A stretch of DNA of 64,000 nucleotides, taken from the NCBI RefSeq assembly GCF_012272815.1, contig NZ_JAAWWL010000002.1, forward strand, positions 1,456,280 to 1,520,279, read 5' to 3'. Of the stretch, positions 52,624 through 62,107 are shown piece by piece (positions within the stretch are counted from its first letter, which is position 1; each line of letters opens with the position of its first letter). The DNA is from Croceivirga thetidis. GTDB lineage: Bacteria > Bacteroidota > Bacteroidia > Flavobacteriales > Flavobacteriaceae. Below the pieces are notes generated by a model that worked only from the letters and a program-made list of their open reading frames with translations, did no database searches and was not told the DNA's origin. Position numbers and translations under genes: made by a program.

Positions 52624-53982
52624 GTGCTTTATACCATCATCGACATTGAGACCACGGGCAACGGCCTTAAGGGCAATAAAATCACTGAGATTTCCATTTT
52701 TAAATTTGATGGAGAACAAGTAGTTGATGAGTTTACCTCATTGGTAAATCCCCAATGTCCTATTCCATTTTTTATCACCGGGCTAACCGGTATCGATGAC
52801 CAAACCGTGGCCAAGGCGCCCATCTTTGAAGAAATTGCTCCTAAGGTTTTAGAGCTAACCGAAGACTGCATTTTTGTGGCCCATGCCGTGAATTTTGATT
52901 ATGGGGTTATTAAAGAAGAGTTTCGCCAATTGGGTGTAGACTTCGTTCGCAAAAAATTGTGCACGGTGCGCTTATCCCGAAAATTGATTCCTGGCTTACG
53001 GTCCTACAGTTTGGGTAAATTGTGTTCGGCCATCAACATCCCCATTACCGACCGCCATCGCGCCCGAGGTGATGCCCATGCCACCGTCTTGTTATTTCAA
53101 CAACTCTTGCAAAAACCAGACTCCGAAAAAGTCATTGCCACCTTTCTCAATGCCCGCAGTCAAGAGGCTACCTTACCTCCGAACTTGGATAGGGCTGTCA
53201 TCAATGGCCTTCCCAATCAACCCGGAGTGTATTATTTCTATGGTAAAAACCAGGAAATCATTTATGTCGGTAAAGCTAAAAACCTAAAAAAACGGGTACT
53301 TGGGCATTTTTACGATAAATCAGAGCACGAAATTCGGCTTTGTAGAGAAATTGAACATATTGAATATACACTCTCTGGCAGTGAAATCATTGCCCTATTG
53401 ATGGAATCGGCAGCTATTAAAAAAAACTGGCCTAAATACAATCGCGCACAGAAACGACGGGTCAAGCAATACGGCATTTTCAGTTATGAAGACCGCCGGG
53501 GACTTATCCATCTAGGGTACGGCCCACTTTCAAAAACCACTTCGCCTCTTCAGGTTTTTAATTCAGTAACCGATTGTCGTGCCTTTTTGACTTCGGTTTG
53601 CAATGCGTATTCCTTATGCCCGAAATACTGCCAGTTGTTGGATTCCAAAATCGAATGTTCTAAGAACATGGTTTTTGAATGCTCAGGTGTTTGCGAAAAC
53701 AAAGAGTCAGTTCAAGATTACAATGAGCGGGCAGCTCAGGCACTTTTAGCCCTTCGTAAAAAAGAGGAAACCCTGTTTTTAAAAGAAAAAGGCCGTACCC
53801 CAGAGGAAGATGCCATTCTGTACTTGAAAGACGGCCAATACATGGGTTATGGGTTTGTACCAAAAACGGCCACAATTTCAACTGATGCCGATTTGGAACC
53901 TTTTATCGAATTGCAAACAAATACTCGTGAAACCCAGTTGTTGGTCGAATCGTACTTACAGAAAAGTGCTGTTGTGATTTAA
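52624..53982 (+). CDS. DnaQ-type exonuclease fused to a GIY-YIG (UvrC-N-like) nuclease
   Basis: 452 aa. The N-terminal DEDDh 3'-5' exonuclease (about 1-165) has IIDIETTGNG, VAHAVNFDY and HRARGDAHATVLLF, with the DEDD residues present. The GIY-YIG domain (about 195-285) has GVYYFYGKNQEIIYVGKAKNLKKRV and a C-terminal UvrC-like region. This fusion is known from Bacteroidota and is presumed to act in DNA repair or processing. The GTG at 52624 is preferred over a TTG at 52609 since the exonuclease motif I needs the preceding strand MLYTIIDIE and a -7-like TTACTTTG lies 5 bases upstream. That would make the message nearly leaderless. Confidence 0.85.
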   Translation: MLYTIIDIETTGNGLKGNKITEISIFKFDGEQVVDEFTSLVNPQCPIPFFITGLTGIDDQTVAKAPIFEEIAPKVLELTEDCIFVAHAVNFDYGVIKEEFRQLGVDFVRKKLCTVRLSRKLIPGLRSYSLGKLCSAINIPITDRHRARGDAHATVLLFQQLLQKPDSEKVIATFLNARSQEATLPPNLDRAVINGLPNQPGVYYFYGKNQEIIYVGKAKNLKKRVLGHFYDKSEHEIRLCREIEHIEYTLSGSEIIALLMESAAIKKNWPKYNRAQKRRVKQYGIFSYEDRRGLIHLGYGPLSKTTSPLQVFNSVTDCRAFLTSVCNAYSLCPKYCQLLDSKIECSKNMVFECSGVCENKESVQDYNERAAQALLALRKKEETLFLKEKGRTPEEDAILYLKDGQYMGYGFVPKTATISTDADLEPFIELQTNTRETQLLVESYLQKSAVVI

Positions 53983-54024
53983 CCGCATTAAATGCGTAAA
54001 TTACTTTAATCAACCAAATAGCTT

Positions 54025-55074
54025 ATGCTTTTTAAAAATTCAAAACCTTATATAGGCTTTGACGACAGACCATTGATTGTGGCAGGAGTCATAATCAACT
54101 CTCTCGTAGCCATATCTATCTTTTACCAAGGTGCAATTTTTAAAGTTGACTTTAACGTGTTTCTATACAAAGGACTTGAGTACCTGATAGTGGTTTCGGT
54201 AATTTGGATTGTTCTCAGAAATATATTTCTCTACAATAAAATTCGATTTCCTGGCCCAAAAAACAGAAGAAAAAGGTGGCTTTACTTACCAATACTAATA
54301 GTACCTTTTCTAGTCATCATCTATTTATACGTTTATCACATTCAACCTCTATTTCATTTTGTGATGCCTGGTTACCAAAACCCATCGCTAGCCCGAATAC
54401 TAATGACCGGTTTCACCATTCTTGTTATAGATGTAGCCGTCTACACCATTCTCATCTACATCTATGAGCTCAACAGTGCAAAGATCATGGAAGAAAGCTT
54501 AAAAAAGGAAAACGCCATAAGCGAATTAAAGGCATTAAAAAATCAACTAAGTCCCCACTTTCTTTCGAATAGCTTGACGACCTTGCTTTTTCTTATTGAT
54601 TACGATACCGAGAAGAGCAAGGAGTTTGCGTTGAATCTGGCCTCGGTCTACAATAAACTTTTAGATTTCTCGGATAAAGATTTGATTTCAATCAAAGATG
54701 AAATGGCCTACATCGCAGAATATACCGAACTGTTGCATAGTAGGTTTGACCCCAACCTCAACATCGAAATCGATTTACCAGACAGCATCTACCAAAAGAA
54801 AATTGTGCCCTTGTCCCTTCAGGTCGGCGTTGAAAATGCAGTAAAACACAATGTGGTTTCTAAATTGAAGCCTTTGAAAATATCCATTACCAAAAACGGC
54901 CAACATATCTTGATTACAAATAATTTTCAACCAAAAGGTAGTGTATCCGACCGTAATGGAATCGGAATTAGCAACCTTAAAAAAAGGTATCAGTTGTTAA
55001 CAGAAAAAGAACTTTTAATTGAGAAAAGTGACGAAAGCTTCATACTTAAAATCCCAATAATTGAGCTTACCTAA
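54025..55074 (+). CDS. LytS-family sensor kinase, first of a tandem pair
   Basis: 349 aa. About four membrane helices in residues 15-145, then the histidine box NQLSPHFLSNSLTTLL (His near 181, with Ser where Phe is usual) and a HATPase (LSLQVGVENAVKHNVV; NGIGISNLKKRYQLL). The DxGxG G1 box is replaced by ITNNFQP, as in many flavobacterial kinases of this type. It closely resembles the next gene, e.g. LLFLID/LHLID and KSKEFALNLASVYNKLL. A 132-base gap follows. Confidence 0.9.
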   Translation: MLFKNSKPYIGFDDRPLIVAGVIINSLVAISIFYQGAIFKVDFNVFLYKGLEYLIVVSVIWIVLRNIFLYNKIRFPGPKNRRKRWLYLPILIVPFLVIIYLYVYHIQPLFHFVMPGYQNPSLARILMTGFTILVIDVAVYTILIYIYELNSAKIMEESLKKENAISELKALKNQLSPHFLSNSLTTLLFLIDYDTEKSKEFALNLASVYNKLLDFSDKDLISIKDEMAYIAEYTELLHSRFDPNLNIEIDLPDSIYQKKIVPLSLQVGVENAVKHNVVSKLKPLKISITKNGQHILITNNFQPKGSVSDRNGIGISNLKKRYQLLTEKELLIEKSDESFILKIPIIELT

Positions 55075-55206
55075 AGCACTCATATTGGTATTTTGAAGGT
55101 GTCCAAAAGCTAATAAATTCAACTTGAATCCAACCTACATGTAGAGTCAGAAAATATGCATATTCGATAAATGCTTAAATTACGATAACTAAACTGATCT
55201 GACTGC

Positions 55207-56289
55207 ATGTTATTTAAAAATCAAAAGCCAATCCTTGGCTTTGATGACCGTTTATTGGTTATAATCGGCGTATTGCTGAATACCCATACGGTAATGGCAA
55301 TATATTACACTTCGGCCTTTTTCACGATACCTTTTAAACCATACATTACCCGATGGTTCGGAGAGTTTCTAGTAGTACTTGCCCTCTGGCTGGTCATACG
55401 ATGGTTATATCTCGTATTACTAAAAAAATCTCCAGGCCTTAAAAATCAAAAAAAACGGTTCTTAATTATTCCGCTGTTATTGATTCCGTATTTCATTATT
55501 TCTTTCTTCTACATTTATCTTGTACAACCATATTTTAGTTGGGAATATGAACAATTCACTGAGCCATTGGTGGCTGTGCAAATCATAACTGGCATAATTA
55601 CCTTTTTTGTTGATATTGGTGTTTATGAAGGATTGCATTTGTTTGTCGAGTTGAAGGACACTCACATTAAAGAAGAAAAACTTTTAAAGGAAAAGTCCAG
55701 CGCCGAATTGATGGTCTTTAAAAATCAAATGGACCCACACTTCCTTTTTAATTCCTTGACCACCATCTTACATTTAATCGACACTGATAGTGAAAGGGCT
55801 AAGAAGTACGTCTACAAACTTTCTGAAGTTTATAAAGGATTACTGCAAAACAATAGTCAAAATTTAATTGAACTCAAGGAAGAGATTTACAGTACAAAAG
55901 TATATTCAGAACTGGTAAACGAACGTTTTGGAAACAATTTAAACGTAGATTTTGAAGTTAGTAAGGAAGACTTAAAACGGATGATTGTACCTTTTTCCTT
56001 ACAGGTAGCTGTAGAAAATGCTATCAAGCATAATGTAATTTCAAACAAAAAGCCACTCACGATTAGAGTATTTACTGATAATGAGTATCTTATCGTTGAA
56101 AACAGTCTTCAACTAAAAAAACTGGATAAAAATCAGGAGGGTTTTGGGTTGAAAAATATTTCGGAACAATATAAATTGCTCTCGGATAAAGCAATCATAG
56201 TTGAAGAGAATCAGAATACTTTTGTGCTGAAGCTTCCTCTATTGGGGACGAAGACAAAGAAAAGGAGAAAAGTATTGGCCAATCGATAA
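55207..56289 (+). CDS. LytS-family sensor kinase, second of a tandem pair
   Basis: 360 aa. Same plan as the gene before it: hydrophobic helices (about 15-150), histidine box NQMDPHFLFNSLTTILHLI and HATPase (FSLQVAVENAIKHNVI; EGFGLKNISEQYKLL), ending KRRKVLANR. Its G1 box is likewise VENSLQ. The gene starts 132 bases after the first kinase and directly abuts the response regulator (stop 56289, start 56290). Confidence 0.92.
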   Translation: MLFKNQKPILGFDDRLLVIIGVLLNTHTVMAIYYTSAFFTIPFKPYITRWFGEFLVVLALWLVIRWLYLVLLKKSPGLKNQKKRFLIIPLLLIPYFIISFFYIYLVQPYFSWEYEQFTEPLVAVQIITGIITFFVDIGVYEGLHLFVELKDTHIKEEKLLKEKSSAELMVFKNQMDPHFLFNSLTTILHLIDTDSERAKKYVYKLSEVYKGLLQNNSQNLIELKEEIYSTKVYSELVNERFGNNLNVDFEVSKEDLKRMIVPFSLQVAVENAIKHNVISNKKPLTIRVFTDNEYLIVENSLQLKKLDKNQEGFGLKNISEQYKLLSDKAIIVEENQNTFVLKLPLLGTKTKKRRKVLANR

Positions 56290-57081
56290 ATGTCAAAATT
56301 GCGTATGAATCGACCGCTAAAATTAGTGTTGGTAGAGGACGAACCTGTATCCAACGCCTATTTAAGAAAGCAACTTAAATCAACCGATATTCCATTTGAG
56401 ATAATCAAAGAACTGGATAGTGTTTCAGATGCCGTACTCTTTTTTGAAAGTGCTCCGGAAATTGATTTAATATTCATGGACATTCATCTAGGCGATGGCA
56501 ATTGTTTCGACTTGTTGAGCGAAGTGGAGTTGAAAACACCGATTATCTTTTGTACCACCTACGACAATTATGCCATCAAGGCCTTTAAATACAACAGCAT
56601 TGATTATTTGTTAAAGCCAACCAATAGCGAGGATGTAAAAAATGCGCTCGAGAAGTTTCTTGAAATTCGCAGGGAAGACGAGGATTCTTACTTGGCACGA
56701 ATCGATTCGATGATGAAGTCGTTAAAAGAACCACGCTACAAAAAACGGTTTTTGATTCGGAAAAACAACCACCAAGAAATTGTCGACATCATTGATGTTA
56801 TCTGTTTCTATTCTGAAGATGGCCAAAGCTATTTGGCCCATCGCAATGGTGAACTATTCGCAATTGATTTTACACTGGAACGACTGGAAGATTTGATTGA
56901 CCCCAATGTATTTTTCAGAATCAATAGAAAGGCCATGATCAACATTGATGCCATTAAATCGGTCGAAGACTATTTCAACAGTAGACTTAAGGTCTTTTTG
57001 GTAAATGACATGGATTTTGACCTTTTGGTAAGTCGTAACCGCGTAAAGGAATTTAAGGGTTGGTTAAAGGGCCTAGGGTAG
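56290..57081 (+). CDS. LytTR-family response regulator
   Basis: 263 aa. Receiver about 8-130 with EDE at 16-18, Asp64 in FMDIHLGDG and Lys in LLKPTN. LytTR DNA-binding domain about 155-255 (VICFYSEDGQSYLAHR, FFRINRKAMINIDAI, VSRNRVKEFKGW). It is the only receiver for two adjacent kinases, so it probably integrates both. Abuts the second kinase gene with no gap. Confidence 0.94.
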   Translation: MSKLRMNRPLKLVLVEDEPVSNAYLRKQLKSTDIPFEIIKELDSVSDAVLFFESAPEIDLIFMDIHLGDGNCFDLLSEVELKTPIIFCTTYDNYAIKAFKYNSIDYLLKPTNSEDVKNALEKFLEIRREDEDSYLARIDSMMKSLKEPRYKKRFLIRKNNHQEIVDIIDVICFYSEDGQSYLAHRNGELFAIDFTLERLEDLIDPNVFFRINRKAMINIDAIKSVEDYFNSRLKVFLVNDMDFDLLVSRNRVKEFKGWLKGLG

Positions 57082-57082
57082 G

Positions 57083-57181
57083 CTATTTTTTCTTCATTTT
57101 ACGGTACATACGAGCAACAAATACCAACCAAATAACAAATATTAGGGAGACTAAAATCGAGTACACTAAGATAAATTCCAT
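57083..57181 (-). CDS. 32-aa single-helix membrane protein
   Basis: ATG at 57181 overlaps the TAA of the next upstream gene (TAATG), a coupling signal. It has one hydrophobic helix (ILVYSILVSLIFVIWLVFVA) and a basic tail (RMYRKMKKK). Too short to classify. The coupling and clean helix argue it is real. Confidence 0.6.
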   Translation of the reverse strand: MEFILVYSILVSLIFVIWLVFVARMYRKMKKK

Positions 57182-57363
57182 TAATCTCTATGCTTAAGGT
57201 AATTCATAAAACCTAAAATGGTCGGTGCCCAGAACGCGATAAAAATGGCGTCCATCTTGTTTCCTCTTAGGAAAAGTACTTCAGAGACGATGATGATTGA
57301 AACCACCACCAGGAGTAATACGCAATTCATCACCCCTACTCTTTCAATAAAATCTTTGAACAT
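57181..57363 (-). CDS. 60-aa two-helix membrane protein
   Basis: Two hydrophobic segments (about 8-30, CVLLLVVVSIIIVSEVLF; about 36-55, AIFIAFWAPTILGFM) with a basic C-terminus (YLKHRD). It forms a two-gene unit with the 32-aa protein through a one-base stop/start overlap. No family recognised. Confidence 0.6.
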   Translation of the reverse strand: MFKDFIERVGVMNCVLLLVVVSIIIVSEVLFLRGNKMDAIFIAFWAPTILGFMNYLKHRD

Positions 57364-57465
57364 TTAGTGCTACTCGTAATAACTTTTACTCAAATATAGC
57401 CAATAAATAGGTTCAAATGTTAAAAAAATTGTGATTTTTTTAACGGTTTTGTTTAATGTTTCAGT

Positions 57466-57500
57466 AAAAAGCCCTCTTCAATAAAAAGAGGGCCTTTCTT
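57466..57500 (-). terminator. rho-independent terminator after aceA
   Basis: GCCCTCTT (57472-57479) pairs with AAGAGGGC (57487-57494), 7-base loop, with A/T runs on both sides. It lies about 40 bases past the aceA stop. Confidence 0.75.
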
Positions 57501-57535
57501 AGCAAAAAACCAAACCAACTAGAAATCGAAGGTTT

Positions 57536-58813
57536 TTAAAATTGGGCAGTCTCTGTGCTACCTTTCATAGCTACAGTACTTGCCGTTCCTGAAGTGACAA
57601 TATTTTGAACACTGTCAAAATAAGAGGTTCCGACAAAGCCCTGATGTTTCACGGCATTGAAGCCATCTTTTTGCAGTGCAAATTCACGTTGCTGCAATTC
57701 TGAATAACCGGCCATACCCCTTTCCTTATAAGATTTTGACAACTCGAACATACTGGTATTCAAAGCATGGAATCCTGCAAGGGTAATAAACTGGAATTTA
57801 TACCCCATAGCTGCCAATTCCTCGCGGAATGTTTCCATTTCCTTCTCTGATAATTTTGCTGCCCAATTGAAGGACGGGGAGCAGTTATAGGCCAACATTT
57901 TGTTGGGATAAACCGCATGAATGGCTTCAGCAAATTTTCGCGCCTCGGTCAAATCAGGGGTGGAAGTCTCCAACCAGATCAAGTCGGCAAAGGGTGCGTA
58001 ACTCAATCCTCTATCAATACCCTGCTCCAATCCATTTTTGACATAAAAGAACCCTTCAGGGGAACGCTCCCCAGTGATGAACTTATGGTCTCTTTCATCA
58101 ATATCACTGGTCAACAGATTGGCTGCATCGGCATCAGTTCTAGCTATGATTACGGTGGGTACGCCCATAACATCAGAAGCCAAACGTGCAGCAACGAGCT
58201 TATTCACCGCCTCTTGAGTCGGCACCAATACCTTTCCACCTAAATGCCCACATTTTTTAGCAGAACTCAATTGGTCTTCAAAATGAACCCCTGCCGCTCC
58301 ACTCTCAATCATGGATTTCATTAGTTCAAAGGCATTTAAATTACCCCCGAAGCCTGCCTCTGCATCGGCAACAATTGGTACCAAATAGTCCTTTTTATTT
58401 TCGTCTTTGTTTACGGACTGTATCTGATCTCTACGCAATAATGCATTATTAATCCGTTTGACCACCATAGGAACACTATTCGCAGGATACAAGGATTGGT
58501 CAGGATACATCTCACCGGCTAAATTGGCATCAGCAGCCACTTGCCACCCACTAAGATAAATAGCTTCCAGACCAGCCTCTACCTCTTGAATGGCTTGGTT
58601 GCCTGTCAGGGCTCCCAAACCAGCTACAAAATCTTGACTTTTCAATTGCTTCCATAGCTTTTCAGCGCCCATTTTTGCAATTGAATATTCGATGTTATAG
58701 GAGCCTCTCAAGGTGACCACTTCTTCTGCAGTATACGGTCTTTCAATACCTTTCCACCTAGGGTTTACCGTCCAATCGGAAACCAATTCTTGAATTTTCT
58801 CCTTTTTTTCCAT
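57536..58813 (-). CDS. aceA: isocitrate lyase
   Basis: 425 aa. Splits isocitrate into glyoxylate and succinate, the first step of the glyoxylate shunt, in the cytoplasm. It shows the Mg-binding/active-site region [11 protein letters not shown] near 148-158, the diagnostic [14 protein letters not shown] with the catalytic Cys near 188, ARTDADAA and NCSPSFNW. The length is that of class I bacterial enzymes. It follows aceB after 93 bases, in the same direction, with a terminator beyond. Confidence 0.96.
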   Translation of the reverse strand: MEKKEKIQELVSDWTVNPRWKGIERPYTAEEVVTLRGSYNIEYSIAKMGAEKLWKQLKSQDFVAGLGALTGNQAIQEVEAGLEAIYLSGWQVAADANLAGEMYPDQSLYPANSVPMVVKRINNALLRRDQIQSVNKDENKKDYLVPIVADAEAGFGGNLNAFELMKSMIESGAAGVHFEDQLSSAKKCGHLGGKVLVPTQEAVNKLVAARLASDVMGVPTVIIARTDADAANLLTSDIDERDHKFITGERSPEGFFYVKNGLEQGIDRGLSYAPFADLIWLETSTPDLTEARKFAEAIHAVYPNKMLAYNCSPSFNWAAKLSEKEMETFREELAAMGYKFQFITLAGFHALNTSMFELSKSYKERGMAGYSELQQREFALQKDGFNAVKHQGFVGTSYFDSVQNIVTSGTASTVAMKGSTETAQF

Positions 58814-58906
58814 ACTATTGAATTTTAGAAATTTAATTTCATCCCAAGTTATGTTCGCCCATGCTTGGGATTTTTTGTTAATGATTATTTGTAAAGCGTA
58901 GCTTAA

Positions 58907-60505
58907 TTAGATTTGTTGATAAGCGTCAAGGGTTAAAAACTCCTTGAATTCCCTGTCGGTCACTAGTTGATGAAACAACTCAAAGGCCTTTTCGAATTGG
59001 GTGTTTCGCATATTGCCCTCTCCAACAAGGTGACGTATTTTCTCGGTTTCTTCATTAAAGAACCTTTGGTATAAATCATTGGTAAAACGGCGTTGGTCAT
59101 CAAGTAAAACTTCATATTTACGCCATTGCCAAACCTGGGTTCTTGAAATCTCGGCCGTCGCCGCATCTTCCATTAAATTATATAGTGCCACGCAACCATT
59201 TCCGCGCAACCAGGCCTCTAAATAAAGAATACCCACATTGATGTTTTTTCGAATCCCTTCTTCGGTAATCGTTCCTTCGGGAATAGAAATCAAATCCTCT
59301 TCAGAAATAGCATCGTTCTCTCGCATCACGTCAAGCTGATTTTCTTCTTGCATGTATTTATCAAATACCGTTTTTGCAATTTGAACCAATGCAGGATGTG
59401 CGACCCAAGTGCCATCATGTCCATTTTTGACCTCGCGTTCCTTATCCAACTTAACTTTCTCCAAGGCAGCTGCATTTGCCGTTGGATTATCTTTTATTGG
59501 AATTTGGGCAGCCATGCCGCCCATAGCATGAATACCTCTTTTGTGGCAGCGCTGAATAACCAGTCTGGAGTAGGCATCCATAAATGGTGCGGTCATCGTA
59601 ACCTGATCTCTATTGGGCAAAATGAACTCCCTGTGGTTTCTGAATTTCTTGATGTAAGAGAAAATGTAATCCCATCGCCCACAATTTAAGCCCACAATGT
59701 GGTTCTTGAGTTCATATATGATCTCATCCAGCTGAAAGCTAGCTGTAATGGTTTCTATTAGTACCGTAGCTTTGAAAGTACCAACGGGAATACCCATGTA
59801 TTCTTCAGTAAAGGTAAAGACCTCGTCCCACCATCTCGCCTCTAAATAGTGTTCCAATTTCGGAAGGTAGAAATAGGGTGCTGAACGTCTTGCACGGAGA
59901 ACTTCAGTGTTATGGAATACATATAGTCCGAAGTCTATTAAACTACCTGATGCTTCCTTTCCATTGATAATCAAATGGCGTTCATTAAGGTGTAATCCCC
60001 TTGGTCGAACCAAGAGAACGGCCACCTCATTATTTAAGGAATAGGACTTGTCCTTCTTTGGGTCGTAATAACTTATCGTACGCTTATTGGCATCCAATAA
60101 GTTTTGTTGACCCTGCATGCAATTGTCCCAAGTAGGTGAATTGCTATCCTCAAAGTCGGCCATAAAGGTTTTGGCGCCTGAATTGAGAGCATTAATTACC
60201 ATTTTGCGTTCCACCGGTCCGGTAATTTCCACTCTACGGTCTCTTAGGTCTTGAGGGATATAAGCCGCGTGCCAATCCTCATCCCTTGTAAATTTTGTTT
60301 CCTCTGGAAAGGAAGGAAATATACCCAAATCAAATCTAGACTGCTGCCTATCACGTTCTTCCAATAATTGTAGTCGTCCCTTATCGAAACGTGTGTGAAG
60401 CGCCACTAAAAACTCAAGGGCCTCATCGGTCAATAACTCAGGATAGTAATTTATTACCCCTTCTGAAAACTGTAGGTTCAACACCCGATTTAATAATTCC
60501 TCCAT
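58907..60505 (-). CDS. aceB: malate synthase A
   Basis: 532 aa. Condenses glyoxylate with acetyl-CoA to malate. The TIM-barrel active-site motifs are RPRGLHLNERH, IETITASFQLDEI, GLNCGRWDYIFSY and, near the C-terminus, the catalytic-Asp region MEDAATAEISRTQVWQW. It is the first gene of aceB-aceA. On the minus strand a TAATCTTG box with a TTG about 20 bases further upstream may be its promoter. The start ATG at 60505 is directly opposite the regulator. Confidence 0.96.
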   Translation of the reverse strand: MEELLNRVLNLQFSEGVINYYPELLTDEALEFLVALHTRFDKGRLQLLEERDRQQSRFDLGIFPSFPEETKFTRDEDWHAAYIPQDLRDRRVEITGPVERKMVINALNSGAKTFMADFEDSNSPTWDNCMQGQQNLLDANKRTISYYDPKKDKSYSLNNEVAVLLVRPRGLHLNERHLIINGKEASGSLIDFGLYVFHNTEVLRARRSAPYFYLPKLEHYLEARWWDEVFTFTEEYMGIPVGTFKATVLIETITASFQLDEIIYELKNHIVGLNCGRWDYIFSYIKKFRNHREFILPNRDQVTMTAPFMDAYSRLVIQRCHKRGIHAMGGMAAQIPIKDNPTANAAALEKVKLDKEREVKNGHDGTWVAHPALVQIAKTVFDKYMQEENQLDVMRENDAISEEDLISIPEGTITEEGIRKNINVGILYLEAWLRGNGCVALYNLMEDAATAEISRTQVWQWRKYEVLLDDQRRFTNDLYQRFFNEETEKIRHLVGEGNMRNTQFEKAFELFHQLVTDREFKEFLTLDAYQQI

Positions 60506-60631
60506 GACGTATTGTTTTGTTGTTACAAGATTAGATCAAAACCAAATACAAAACAAGCGAACGTTCGCTAAATTATACTATTTCGCTATTTTTATGAAAT
60601 TCGCAAATAATCGTACTTTTGTTTGCGAAAA
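60506..60631. promoter_or_regulatory. divergent aceB/regulator intergenic region with palindromic operators
   Basis: AGCGAACGTTCGCT (60556-60569) is a perfect 14-base palindrome. A second inverted repeat, TTCGCAAA (60600-60607) with TTTGCGAA (60622-60629), shares the TTCGC half-site. The regulator's perfect -7 box TACTTTTG (60614-60621) lies between the arms of the second repeat. This is what a divergently transcribed, autoregulated operator would look like. Confidence 0.65.
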
Positions 60632-62107
60632 ATGGAAGAGGACTATATCAAACTTGTTTTTGGGCTTAAACTCAAACAGCAACGACTTAAAAAAGAGCTA
60701 TCGCTTTTTGGCCTTTCAAAACTGACAGGCCTTTCAAAATCGTATCTCAACGAAATCGAAAAGGGGAAGAAATATCCCAAGACTGATAAGATTGCCTTGC
60801 TTGCAGAGAAATTGGAAGTACCCTACGACAGTATGGTTTCCTTGAAGCTTGATAAGAACCTAGCCCCAGTAGGTGAATTGTTGCAATCAAAGATTTTAAA
60901 AGAGTTGCCCCTTGAGCTTTTCGGAGTAAAAGAGAGTGATTTAATTGATATCGTGGCCAACGCACCAACCAAGGTCAATGCCTTTATCAGTACCATCATA
61001 GAAATTGCCAAACACTACAACTTTGGCCGAGAAAGTTTTTACCTGGCTTCTGTACGTTCTTTTCAAGAAGCCAACAACAACTTTTTTCCTGATTTGGAAA
61101 AAGCAGTAATAGACTTCGCCAAGGGCTATCATATAGATTTAAAAAACTCAGTCTCTTCAAAGGAACTAGAAGAAATCCTTATTGAAGAATATGGTTATAC
61201 CATAAACAATGAGGATTTACGGAAACATCAAGAGTTAGACAATCTTCGTTCCGTATTTATACCAAAGACGAAAACCCTTTTGATTGCAGGTCATATTGAT
61301 GAGGCACAGCGCAGTTTTATCTATGCCAAAGAAATTGGTTATAATTTCTTGAAAATTACTGAAAGGCTCTACACGTTTACTTGGATTAAATTCGAGAATT
61401 TCGACCAAGTCCTCAATAATTTCTACGCTTCTTATTTTGCAGGGGCCTTATTGATTCCGCGTAAGTTGCTCAAAACACACATTGATAGATTTCTCGGGAA
61501 ACCAAAATTCGATAAAACATTCTTAACCGGCATAAAGAACAATTACAATGCCTCTCCAGAATCGCTGTATCAGCGCTTAACGAATATTCTGCCCAACGAT
61601 TATTTATTGGAAAATCTTTTCTTTCTTCGATTCAGTCATAAAGAAGACAGCGACCGGTTTGACATTACAAAGGAATTGCATTTAACGCATCAGCATTCAC
61701 CCCATGGTAATGAAATAGATGAAAAATACTGTCGCCGATGGGTTTCCATTCGGGTGCTGCAAGAAATTTCGAAATCAAAGGTAGACCACCATATGGATGT
61801 TCAAATATCGCATTACCCCTCCGATGGACTTTCTTACCTTATAATGGCCTCAGCAACCAAAGACCCTTTTAAAGATGGCGAATACCGAAGCGTTAGTTTA
61901 GGACTTCTGATAAACGACCAACTTCGAAAAAAAGTAAAGTTTTTAGATGACCCAAAACTAAAAACCATTGATGTGGGTGTAACCTGTGAACGCTGTAATA
62001 TAGAAAACTGCGAGGTACGACAGCGACCTCCTAAAATTTTATCAAAACTCGAAAAGAATCGAAAAACAGCTCAAGTCGTTAATAGTCTTTACGAAAAGTT
62101 CGGTTAA
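60632..62107 (+). CDS. RamB/ScfR-like transcriptional regulator of the glyoxylate shunt
   Basis: 491 aa from ATG 60632. The N-terminal Cro/C1 HTH is at about 8-65 (LKQQRLKKELSLFGLSKLTG, LSKSYLNEIEKGKKYPKTDK). The C-terminal region has an ImmA/IrrE-like segment (IAGHIDEAQRSFIYAKEIGY) and a Cys cluster GVTCERCNIENCEVR, the zinc-binding-type signature of the DUF2083 ScfR/RamB family. In other bacteria such proteins control acetate, propionate or glyoxylate genes and sense short-chain acyl-CoA. Divergence from aceB-aceA and the palindromes at 60556-60629 support the same job here. Confidence 0.88.
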   Translation: MEEDYIKLVFGLKLKQQRLKKELSLFGLSKLTGLSKSYLNEIEKGKKYPKTDKIALLAEKLEVPYDSMVSLKLDKNLAPVGELLQSKILKELPLELFGVKESDLIDIVANAPTKVNAFISTIIEIAKHYNFGRESFYLASVRSFQEANNNFFPDLEKAVIDFAKGYHIDLKNSVSSKELEEILIEEYGYTINNEDLRKHQELDNLRSVFIPKTKTLLIAGHIDEAQRSFIYAKEIGYNFLKITERLYTFTWIKFENFDQVLNNFYASYFAGALLIPRKLLKTHIDRFLGKPKFDKTFLTGIKNNYNASPESLYQRLTNILPNDYLLENLFFLRFSHKEDSDRFDITKELHLTHQHSPHGNEIDEKYCRRWVSIRVLQEISKSKVDHHMDVQISHYPSDGLSYLIMASATKDPFKDGEYRSVSLGLLINDQLRKKVKFLDDPKLKTIDVGVTCERCNIENCEVRQRPPKILSKLEKNRKTAQVVNSLYEKFG

